Assembly (NCBI RefSeq): GCF_029023825.1
Contig: NZ_CP118957.1
Span: 577,501-641,500, forward strand
Origin: Enterococcus saccharolyticus subsp. saccharolyticus
GTDB lineage: Bacteria; Bacillota; Bacilli; Lactobacillales; Enterococcaceae
Direction of reading: 5' to 3'
DNA length: 64,000 nucleotides
The position numbers and the translations under genes are program-made. Shown here piece after piece: positions 25,504 to 33,271 of this stretch; the first letter of the stretch is position 1; each line of letters starts with the position of its first letter. The notes beneath the pieces are model-generated. The model worked only from the letters and a program-made list of their open reading frames with translations. It had not been told where the DNA came from and searched no databases.

Positions 25504-28011
25504 ATGTTGCCAGAAAAAACGTATGTTGTCGGCAAGGTTGCCGCTATTTTTTTTCAAAATCCAAGTAATTTTTTTAAAGTATTACTCGTTCGCATTGAAG
25601 AAACCAATGCCGAATATCGTGAAAAAGAAATAGTGGTAACAGGAAGTTTTGGCGAGGTACAAGAAGAAGAGAGTTATCGTTTCTTTGGTGAAATGGTTGA
25701 ACATCCAAAATACGGTGAACAATTAAAAGCTGACACGTATCAAAAAGAACAACCTACTTCAGAAAATGGCTTAATTCATTACCTTTCAAGTGAAAAATTT
25801 CCAGGAATAGGTAAAAAAACAGCCGAACGAATTGTCGATTTATTAGGTGAACAAGCCATCGACCGTATGATTGCAGAACCAGAATTGTTAGGACAGGTAC
25901 CTGGGTTAACCGAGAAAAAACAAAAGATGATGTTAGAAACCATTCGTTTAAATTATGGGATGGATCAAGTCATTGTCGGTTTAAATCGTTTTGGCTTTGG
26001 TAGTCAGCTGGCCTTTGCAATTTATCAAGCTTATAAAAATACGGCGATTGAAATGATTGAAGAAAATCCGTATCGTTTGGTTGAAGACATTGAAGGTATT
26101 GGATTTAAAAAAGCCGATAATATTGCGGAACAATTAGGCATTGAAGCTACTTCGCCTAAACGGATGCGTGCTGCCATTTTGCACCAAATTTTCCAACAAT
26201 CGATGCAAACCGGCAATACGTATGTCCCTGCACAAGAATTGCTGGATCAAACGATTCGTTTGTTAGAAACGAGTCGACCAGTGGAAATTCATCCAGAACA
26301 AGTAGCTGACGTGGTTATCCAGTTGGTCGATCAAGGAAAAATCCAACAAGAGGGCACAAATTTATACGAAAATAGTTTGTTCTTTTCGGAATGGGGCATT
26401 GCGACGTCCATTCAACGCTTGTTGCAACGAAAAAAGGAAATCAATTATCCAGAAAAAACGGTGGAAAAATGTTTACGGAAAATTGAAAAACGCTTAGGTA
26501 TTGTGTATGGTTCGTCTCAAGAAGAGGCTATCAAACAAGCCATTCGTTCGCCGTTATTTATCTTAACAGGAGGACCTGGTACAGGGAAAACCACCGTTAT
26601 CAATGGAATTGTGCAATTATTTGCGGAATTAAATGAAGTGGATTTAGAACCAAGCAAATACACAGAAGAAACATTTCCTATTTTATTAGCAGCACCAACT
26701 GGTCGTGCTGCGAAACGGATGAATGAGACAACAGGTTTACCTAGTGGGACCATTCATCGTTTGTTAGGGTTAAATGGACGCGAAAAAGCAACAGCTATGG
26801 CACCTAAAGAATTAGAAGGTGGTTTATTAATTGTCGATGAAATGTCGATGGTCGATACATGGCTAGCCAATACCTTATTTAAATCTATCTCAACGAATAT
26901 GCAAGTTATTTTTGTTGGGGATAAAGACCAATTACCCTCTGTTGGACCAGGACAAGTCTTGCACGATTTGTTAGAAATTGACGACATTCCCAAACAAGAA
27001 TTAAACGAGATTTATCGTCAAGGAGATGGTTCAAGTATTATTCCATTAGCGCATGAGATTAAAAATGGTCGGTTGCCACAAAACTTTACACAAAATCAAA
27101 AAGACCGTTCCTTTTTTGCTTGTGATGCTTACAAAATTGAACCGATTATTGCGCAAATTGTACAACGTGCTAAAGATCGTGGTTTTACGCCACAAGATAT
27201 TCAAGTGCTAGCACCTATGTATCGAGGGGCCGCCGGGATTGACGCACTCAATAAAATGATGCAAGAAATCTTTAACCCTAATCCTGATGGCAAGAAAAAA
27301 GAAGTGCATTGGAATGAAACGGTGTACCGCATTGGTGACAAAGTCTTGCAGTTAGTCAATTCGCCCGAAGACAATGTCTTTAACGGTGATATGGGGCAAA
27401 TAGTAGGAATTACGTATGCCAAGAATTCAGAAGATAAAGTGGATGAATTAACAATTCAATTTGATGCCAATGAAGTAACGTATAAACGCAGTGAATGGAA
27501 TAAAATTACCTTGTCGTATTGTTGTTCGATTCATAAATCGCAAGGTAGTGAGTTTAAAATGGTCATTTTACCGATGGTGCATCAATATCAACGCATGTTG
27601 CAACGGAATTTATTGTATACGGCAATTACTCGTAGCAAAGAATTGCTCATTTTATTAGGTGAATTACCGGCTTACCAACAATGTGTGGCGAATGAATCCA
27701 ATTTGCGTTATACCACCTTAAAAGAACGTATTTTAGGCATTGATTCCTTGTCTTCAACTATGCGCCAACGCATTCATCAATACGAAGAAGCGGATGAAGA
27801 GCCATTTGCCGAAGAGGATAATGTGGCACCACTGCCAATAGTTGAGGCGTCAGAGGCACAAACATCTTTGTTTTCAGAAGAAGCTAGTCTGATTGAAGAA
27901 GCGTTCGAACAATTACCAGAGTATTTGACAGAAGAGGTCATCCAAACAGGACAAATAGATCCAATGATTGGAATGGCGGGAATTTCTCCTTACGACTTTC
28001 AAACCAATTAA
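25504..28011 (+). CDS. recD2: ATP-dependent RecD2-like DNA helicase
   Basis: This is an 835-residue SF1B 5'-3' helicase. It has an N-terminal OB-like domain (about 1-95), helix-hairpin-helix segments (about 95-210, with FPGIGKKTAERIVD and IEGIGFKKADNIAEQLG), Walker A GGPGTGKTT near residue 357, Walker B LLIVDEMSMVD, motif III-like FVGDKDQLPSVGPGQ and a C-terminal motif VI in NLLYTAITRSKELLILLG. It acts in DNA repair without RecB or RecC. The acidic tail (about 770-835) is variable in the family. GGAGCGGG precedes the ATG. Confidence 0.95.
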   Translation: MLPEKTYVVGKVAAIFFQNPSNFFKVLLVRIEETNAEYREKEIVVTGSFGEVQEEESYRFFGEMVEHPKYGEQLKADTYQKEQPTSENGLIHYLSSEKFPGIGKKTAERIVDLLGEQAIDRMIAEPELLGQVPGLTEKKQKMMLETIRLNYGMDQVIVGLNRFGFGSQLAFAIYQAYKNTAIEMIEENPYRLVEDIEGIGFKKADNIAEQLGIEATSPKRMRAAILHQIFQQSMQTGNTYVPAQELLDQTIRLLETSRPVEIHPEQVADVVIQLVDQGKIQQEGTNLYENSLFFSEWGIATSIQRLLQRKKEINYPEKTVEKCLRKIEKRLGIVYGSSQEEAIKQAIRSPLFILTGGPGTGKTTVINGIVQLFAELNEVDLEPSKYTEETFPILLAAPTGRAAKRMNETTGLPSGTIHRLLGLNGREKATAMAPKELEGGLLIVDEMSMVDTWLANTLFKSISTNMQVIFVGDKDQLPSVGPGQVLHDLLEIDDIPKQELNEIYRQGDGSSIIPLAHEIKNGRLPQNFTQNQKDRSFFACDAYKIEPIIAQIVQRAKDRGFTPQDIQVLAPMYRGAAGIDALNKMMQEIFNPNPDGKKKEVHWNETVYRIGDKVLQLVNSPEDNVFNGDMGQIVGITYAKNSEDKVDELTIQFDANEVTYKRSEWNKITLSYCCSIHKSQGSEFKMVILPMVHQYQRMLQRNLLYTAITRSKELLILLGELPAYQQCVANESNLRYTTLKERILGIDSLSSTMRQRIHQYEEADEEPFAEEDNVAPLPIVEASEAQTSLFSEEASLIEEAFEQLPEYLTEEVIQTGQIDPMIGMAGISPYDFQTN

Positions 28012-28024
28012 AAAAGCGAGTTGC
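28010..28024 (+). repeat. Left arm of the split recD2/dagK terminator
   Basis: AAAAAAGCGAGTTGC overlaps the recD2 stop. Its inverted complement GCAATTCGCTTTTTT (14 of 15; the mismatch becomes a G-U pair in RNA) occurs at 41587-41601, overlapping the dagK stop from the other side. Together they would make a normal bidirectional terminator. All the defence genes lie between the arms. Confidence 0.65.
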
Positions 28025-28033
28025 TTTAGCTGA

Positions 28034-28110
28034 ACAGTCTGACAGCAGTCTTAACAAAATACTTATAACCTCCTAAACAGCTGATAATTTCATCGGCTGT
28101 TTTCTTTATA
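28034..28110 (+). repeat. Partial direct repeat of the 3' end of the following gene
   Basis: 28042-28085 repeats 28718-28760 almost base for base, covering the codons for TAVLTKYL, the stop and the following hairpin (AACAGC and GCTGTT arms at 28075-28100). It is the leftover tail of a second copy of the gene at 28289-28744. Confidence 0.7.
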
Positions 28111-28288
28111 AATTAGCCTTATACTCCACTCGTTGCGCCGTGTGCGCCCAATAAACATAAAGTTAAGTAATTATCCGCTAAACTTGTAAAAGCTTCTTCA
28201 AAATGCGTAAAAATAATCCTCAAAAACCGACTGGACTTATTAAGGCAATCGAGTTATCATCGTGATGTAAAAGAACGAAAGGAAGAAA

Positions 28289-28744
28289 ATGTACGAAAAT
28301 TTTAAAACAAAAGTAACACTAAAGAAGCTAAGCAATGAACTCCGTCTGAACACCTACTGGGGCAGTTTTCCAGATACAGAAACCTTTACGAGCGACCTTC
28401 TGGGAAAATACGTTACTCCCGAAGAACTACCCAGTTTTCTACAAACGCTAGATATTTGTGAAAACGGAACGCAACTCTGTTTCACTCATACCGAAACGAA
28501 CATAACTAAAGATGACTGGAGATCTAAAGACTACTATTTTACAATCGAGAGTAACTTTGAAGATTTTAAACAGCTCCTAACTGAAATTGTGAAAAGTCAA
28601 AGTACAGATGGAACGAAGTGTAATTTACAAACATTATTAAACCAAGAAGTAACATTTGTAGCAGAAGCTGAAAATAATACAATTCAATCCTTGTTGCAGA
28701 TGACGGTGCTCAATCCGACAGCAGTCTTAACAAAATACCTATAA
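28289..28744 (+). CDS. Hypothetical protein, 151 aa
   Basis: This is a 151-residue soluble, acidic protein of no family I recognise. It has alternating helical and strand-like stretches (VTLKKLSNELRLNTYWG, DDWRSKDYYFTIESNFEDFKQLLTEIV) and no membrane segment or metal site. A promoter (TGGACT, 17 bp, TATCAT) lies upstream and GAAAGGAAG precedes the ATG. The tail of a second, lost copy is present just before it, which is typical of immunity-gene arrays beside polymorphic toxins, so an immunity role is possible. It is at the left edge of the defence island. A short hairpin (28753-28785) follows. Confidence 0.65.
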   Translation: MYENFKTKVTLKKLSNELRLNTYWGSFPDTETFTSDLLGKYVTPEELPSFLQTLDICENGTQLCFTHTETNITKDDWRSKDYYFTIESNFEDFKQLLTEIVKSQSTDGTKCNLQTLLNQEVTFVAEAENNTIQSLLQMTVLNPTAVLTKYL

Positions 28745-28785
28745 CCTCAAAACAGCTGATTGGAAATCGTCAGCTATTTTTATAG

Positions 28786-29044
28786 TGTGTTAGGCATGGG
28801 GAGAACATATAGTTGGCGCGAGTCCAGTCGCAGGTAGTTGATGAAACCCTAAGACGAAATCCGTGATAACGAGATGAAGGAACCGGTGTAGTATAACTAT
28901 CGATCCCGCGAATAGAAATTTGATAAAAGGCCAATTGATGAACGAGAACACGTAGCAGAATCTATTACATCAATTAACGCATTTAAAAAGGAAGGTGTAG
29001 CAAGATTTGAATTTATATAAATTTGTATTTTTCTAGAGTTAATA
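28786..29044. other. Gene-free stretch with a small coding remnant
   Basis: No complete gene is visible. An open frame from 28916 to 29020, preceded by a TAG, reads DKRPIDEREHVAESITSI and ends GVARFEFI; it looks like the C-terminal end of a helical protein but has no start or ribosome-binding site. Upstream, another frame reads QVVDETLRRNP between stops. I consider the interval decayed coding DNA of unknown origin. Confidence 0.4.
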
Positions 29045-30994
29045 TTAAGTTCCCTTATTATACACTTCAAATCCGACTTGCTCAAATTTCTGTATTTGCC
29101 TGTTTAAACCGCCAGTTACTTTGGTATTATCCAATAAAATAGTAAGATCTTTGCGTGCTCTTGAACATCCTACATAAAACAGTTTATAGGCACTTAAAAT
29201 TCCATATATTTGTGACTCCCTAAAACATTTTTTCACATTAGTCACATTTGGTTTTGATATAAATGTTTGATAATCTTGCAGACAAAGTTTATTAAATAAA
29301 TCGTTTCCCTGAAACATAGTCATTATATTAGACGCACTGTCTTTTAAGTAATCTTTATGAGGTATGAAACTACCCGCATTTAAAGCGCTAATTCTAACTC
29401 CCACTTTTTCAGTAATTTTAATTAATTCAAAAGAATATTGATAATAAAATTCTTCTAATGATGAGAGTGAAATATCGGTGTCTGACCAAAGATCAAAAAA
29501 CTTATACATACTTACCGAAGGATTACTACCATTATCGGCAATGAAAATAACTTCATCGTGACTTTCTCCTTTTACCCCATGTTGTGTGGATACTTTTGGG
29601 GACTCTAAGTAGTCATAGAGTTTTACCACCTCATTAATAGGAACATTCAATGCGTCAGAATAACTATCATCTTCCATAATCTCGCTTAATGTTAATGATG
29701 TTTGCAGAATTTTTTCCTTTAAGTAAGTTAAAACATTTTGGATAGAGTTTTCGGAAGACGATAATATCGAAGCTAATTCAGCAAGAATTGTATTTAGATT
29801 AGCTTTATCTTGATGGTTTGATAATTTCCAATCTTTTATTCCAAGTATCGGCTGCTCTTCCTTAATTTTTTGGACAATTGCGCCGTAGTTATTGGAAGTG
29901 TAATTATTATTGATTTCTGCTACTAAAAAGATCAGTCTCATCAAAGAATCAGGGTTGTCTTTGGTGATATTTGTTAATACATCTACTACACTATACTTTT
30001 TGCCAAAAGAATAGCGTTCCATTCTACTAAACGTAGTATATAAAGAAGAACAACCGATTTTTTGAAATCTAGATCGATTAGATAGGAATAAAGTTAATGA
30101 ATTTGGATAATTATTTAAAATTTTAGTCAATTCTTCATCAACATTTTTGCTAATAATTACTCTTGGATTAAAACTAGGAACAATGTCTACCATATCATCA
30201 GAGACATTTTGAACGAAACTGGAATCATTGTATATGTTATTTAGTAAACTTATGATCTTCGGAATTGACCGGTAGTTAGTGTTTAAAGCTTTACTAGAAT
30301 CAAATTCTTTAAAATTTGGTTCAAAGTTTCCATCATAATTTTTGTAAATTTGTTGCATCTTATCACCAAATAGATATAAGGTTGTTCTTTTTCCTCTTAA
30401 ACTTTCATAAAAAATATTTAGAACATCTACGGTTGTATCCTGATATTCATCAATAAAAACATGCTGGAATTTGTAAGATAATCTATTCTGTATTATTTTA
30501 TACTTTAGAAAAATTTTACTTGAAAATGAAATCAGGTCATCATGACTTAACCCGCCATAATATAGGGAATTGAAGCTATTTTCATTGTAATATATATTTG
30601 TAATATTTCTTCGAAGAGTATCGATACTCAGATCTCCATATTTTTCAATGTACTTTAGATTGCTTTTAGTCTGATTTTCTTTAGCCTCTCTATTATCAAT
30701 TCTTTGTTGTATACTGTCTTCGTAAGTTTCAAAGTATAAGTCAATAATTTCTTGACTACCAAAATATTGTTTCATGAAACTATTTAAAAATGAATGAATT
30801 GTTGAAATAGCAACATTAGGAGAAGAAAAACTATTAGAAAGCTCATCTGCGGCTCTATTGGTGTATGTTATGCACAATACATTATCTTTGGAGTTATTCG
30901 AAATAATGTCACGAATCATTTCTCGAATAGTAGTCGTTTTACCACTGCCTGCTGGAGCATTGACAATGAAAAAATTATCTATTTTTCTAGCCAC
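29045..30994 (-). CDS. gajB: UvrD/Rep-like helicase, Gabija GajB-like
   Basis: This is a 649-residue SF1A helicase. Walker A is APAGSGKTTT (residues 13-22), motif Ia is ITYTNRAADEL, motif II is FIDEYQD (about 180-186), motif III GDKMQQIYKNYDG, motif IV LNTNYRSIPKI, motif V HGVKGESHDEVIFIADNG and motif VI FYVGCSRARKDL. It is paired with an OLD-family nuclease gene upstream and overlaps it by 16 nt; the GTG start at 30994 uses GAGGAGGGG located inside the upstream gene. In Gabija, GajB senses DNA ends or nucleotide state and works in complex with GajA. At 649 residues it is longer than the characterised GajB (about 500). Confidence 0.85.
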   Translation of the reverse strand: MARKIDNFFIVNAPAGSGKTTTIREMIRDIISNNSKDNVLCITYTNRAADELSNSFSSPNVAISTIHSFLNSFMKQYFGSQEIIDLYFETYEDSIQQRIDNREAKENQTKSNLKYIEKYGDLSIDTLRRNITNIYYNENSFNSLYYGGLSHDDLISFSSKIFLKYKIIQNRLSYKFQHVFIDEYQDTTVDVLNIFYESLRGKRTTLYLFGDKMQQIYKNYDGNFEPNFKEFDSSKALNTNYRSIPKIISLLNNIYNDSSFVQNVSDDMVDIVPSFNPRVIISKNVDEELTKILNNYPNSLTLFLSNRSRFQKIGCSSLYTTFSRMERYSFGKKYSVVDVLTNITKDNPDSLMRLIFLVAEINNNYTSNNYGAIVQKIKEEQPILGIKDWKLSNHQDKANLNTILAELASILSSSENSIQNVLTYLKEKILQTSLTLSEIMEDDSYSDALNVPINEVVKLYDYLESPKVSTQHGVKGESHDEVIFIADNGSNPSVSMYKFFDLWSDTDISLSSLEEFYYQYSFELIKITEKVGVRISALNAGSFIPHKDYLKDSASNIMTMFQGNDLFNKLCLQDYQTFISKPNVTNVKKCFRESQIYGILSAYKLFYVGCSRARKDLTILLDNTKVTGGLNRQIQKFEQVGFEVYNKGT

Positions 30995-33060
30995 TTTAGC
31001 CCCTCCTCAATATAGTAAGGCAACATACTTGTCAATTTATTATTTAGGACAACAGAATACATAAAATCTGTTTTATTTTTTGAAGTACTATTAATAATTT
31101 TCCTTACGCCAATAGATGCGTCGTTTGGTATCGAATATTTTAAATTGTCGCTCTTTCTTTTGTCTTTCCACCAAATTTTTGTCTGCGTATCGAATGACTT
31201 GATACCATATAATTTACATAACATTGCTTCTTCTAGTGTTCTTGTATAGCCATCCTTTTCACCTTGGAAAGTTAGGCATATATTATCTCTTATTAAAGCA
31301 TACGGTTCTTTATTTTCTCTACAGGAGTAAATATCTTTAATAGTTTTTGTGTTTTCAGTTTTTGCTCTCATATTTAATAATTTATTTATAGAATCGTTTG
31401 TAGATTTGGAAGCTTCTATTTCTTTTTTAGTATTACATTCTTTTCCGTAATCTATATCTGTTATTATTAGCGATTTTATATCTAGATATTTTAGAATAGG
31501 TTCATAGTTAACTGCGTATGCCCCTCCGACTTGAACAAATGAAAGATACTGACTCTTTAGTTTAGGAAAGGGCGTTTTATCAGCTTTCAAAAGACTATTA
31601 ATAAGCATCCGCTCTGTATCACCTTCATACAAAATAACTTTATCCGCAAAAATAATATCGGGAAAGCTAATTGAATAAAAATAGTTGTAAAAATCCAACA
31701 ATTGAGGGGTACCTTCCAAATTATTATGAAAATTTCTTAAATCATATAAAGAACACTTAAAGCTATCAACTTTTCTGAGTACCCTCAATTGAGATAGCTT
31801 AGCACCTCTAACAACTTCGTGTGAGTGTGTAGTGATGAATCCTTGTAATTCTGGTCTAGAGGCAAAATAAGTTAGTAAATATTGCGAAAAAATATATTGC
31901 ATTTGGGGATGCATATGAGATTCGGGTTCTTCTATTACAAACAAATTAACCAATAATGGATCAATTGTTTTATTAAATTTTTCTAGTTGCAAATGCATAT
32001 AGATAAGGTTACTATATCCTAATCCTTGCGATGATTCATTTAAATAGTGTTCATCTAACATATACTTTGCACTAGTGATATTCTTAAGTAATGATTTAAT
32101 GGATTCTTCTGTAATATCCATGTCAATAATGATTTCGTTTGCTTGACCACCGTTCGTCATTGAAATTGAAGACATAGTTTCTTTAAGTGAATTAATGGAA
32201 GTATCTTTTACAATTTGATCGATTTTTTCACTTTCGATAGCCTTTAATATTGTATCAGGTAAGCTTTCAATTGTTTTTGCCCACTTTTCATCTTCACTAG
32301 CAATATCAACAATATTTTTACTTAAGATTTTACTTCTGTCCGTACTAGTATCATCTAAGGTTCTCCCAGCCATAATTTTTTGAAAATTGAAAAGCTTTAT
32401 GAAGTTTCTACGATCAACCTTTCCACCATTTTCGAATTTACTATCTGTAAATCTAATAGTTTCTGATAAGGAGTCAAAATATACTTTCAAAATTATTTTC
32501 TTAATATTTGCATCGTTATTATTTTCAGAGTCTGAAAGTATTTTTTTAGCACGATGTTCTAGTTTATCGTAATGATTTATTAGATTCTTTCTGAAAAGAG
32601 AGTTGTCTACATTATACTCGTAAACAAAATAGAAACTGGAAGAAGATGGATCAAGATCCATTATATAGTCAGCAAAATTTCTTATATCATCATTTGCAGC
32701 ATCATAATCAATTTGAATTTTTAGCTTAATTGGCTCAATAATTATTTCATTCTGTTCATCTGTATCAGGAAAAATTAAATTACAAATATTGGAGATAATA
32801 CTTTCTTTTTGTGTTTCTTCTTGAAAAAAAGCTAATATTAGTGGTAAAACTTCGTTTATCCACTTTTGAGTATTAACTACCGAAAAATCTTCACCAGAAA
32901 ATTTTTCGTTACCAAAATTAAAAATACAATTCAGAAGTTCGACTAGCGAAGTTTTACCACTATTATTAGCTCCAGCAAGAAAAGTAATACCATTTTCTAG
33001 ATTAAACGTTGCATGTGTAATTTGTCTAAAACCTGAAATTTCGATAGTTTTAATCTTCAT
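30979..33060 (-). CDS. gajA: OLD-family ATP-dependent endonuclease, Gabija GajA-like
   Basis: This is a 693-residue class 2 OLD nuclease. It has an N-terminal ABC-type ATPase with Walker A GANNSGKTS (30-38), signature SSQGLGYSNLIYMHL, Walker B LLVNLFVIEEPESHMHPQMQ and a following H-loop in ITTHSHE. The C-terminal Toprim domain has the Glu in VILYEGDTERMLI and the DxD in LIITDIDYG. These are the parts of GajA, which nicks DNA when nucleotide pools fall. ATG 33060 follows GGGGGAT; a TTG at 33072 would include that site. It is about 100 residues longer than the characterised GajA, so a divergent Gabija or a related OLD-UvrD system are both possible. Confidence 0.85.
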   Translation of the reverse strand: MKIKTIEISGFRQITHATFNLENGITFLAGANNSGKTSLVELLNCIFNFGNEKFSGEDFSVVNTQKWINEVLPLILAFFQEETQKESIISNICNLIFPDTDEQNEIIIEPIKLKIQIDYDAANDDIRNFADYIMDLDPSSSSFYFVYEYNVDNSLFRKNLINHYDKLEHRAKKILSDSENNNDANIKKIILKVYFDSLSETIRFTDSKFENGGKVDRRNFIKLFNFQKIMAGRTLDDTSTDRSKILSKNIVDIASEDEKWAKTIESLPDTILKAIESEKIDQIVKDTSINSLKETMSSISMTNGGQANEIIIDMDITEESIKSLLKNITSAKYMLDEHYLNESSQGLGYSNLIYMHLQLEKFNKTIDPLLVNLFVIEEPESHMHPQMQYIFSQYLLTYFASRPELQGFITTHSHEVVRGAKLSQLRVLRKVDSFKCSLYDLRNFHNNLEGTPQLLDFYNYFYSISFPDIIFADKVILYEGDTERMLINSLLKADKTPFPKLKSQYLSFVQVGGAYAVNYEPILKYLDIKSLIITDIDYGKECNTKKEIEASKSTNDSINKLLNMRAKTENTKTIKDIYSCRENKEPYALIRDNICLTFQGEKDGYTRTLEEAMLCKLYGIKSFDTQTKIWWKDKRKSDNLKYSIPNDASIGVRKIINSTSKNKTDFMYSVVLNNKLTSMLPYYIEEGLKWLEK

Positions 33061-33092
33061 ATTATCCCCCAATTGTTTATCAATGTTATTTT

Positions 33093-33121
33093 ACTATATT
33101 CTAACACGAGATGTATGTAAA
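33093..33121 (-). promoter_or_regulatory. Promoter of the gajA-gajB pair
   Basis: On the minus strand TTTACA (33116-33121) and TATAGT (33093-33098) are separated by 17 bp, about 35 nt upstream of the gajA start. Confidence 0.6.
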
Positions 33122-33150
33122 TACTAAGGAATACTGGAGTATGATTCATC

Positions 33151-33187
33151 CATAAAACTGCTGAAAGTAGCGGTTTTATGGTATAAT
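33151..33187 (+). promoter_or_regulatory. Inverted repeat and -10 element upstream of mod
   Basis: CATAAAACTGCT and AGCGGTTTTATG form a 12-bp inverted repeat (one T-G) around a 6-nt loop at 33151-33180 and are followed at once by TATAAT (33182-33187). The repeat covers the spacer and -35 zone of this promoter, so it could be an operator for autoregulation of the type III operon, or a hairpin ending leftward transcripts. Confidence 0.5.
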
Positions 33188-33271
33188 AATACTAATAGTC
33201 ATTTTACTATTTAACAGTATTCAGTAATTTAAAGTAAAAGACAAAATATGTATTAACGAGGAAGTGTCAAG

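Noticed and set aside
28142-28149. GTGCGCCC, resembling the 5' end of a group II intron
   Set aside because: No intron domains, no reverse transcriptase gene and no 3' end were found nearby.
28897-29085. 62-codon minus-strand frame overlapping the gajB end
   Set aside because: It has no start signal, runs over the gajB 3' end in another frame and has no recognisable family.
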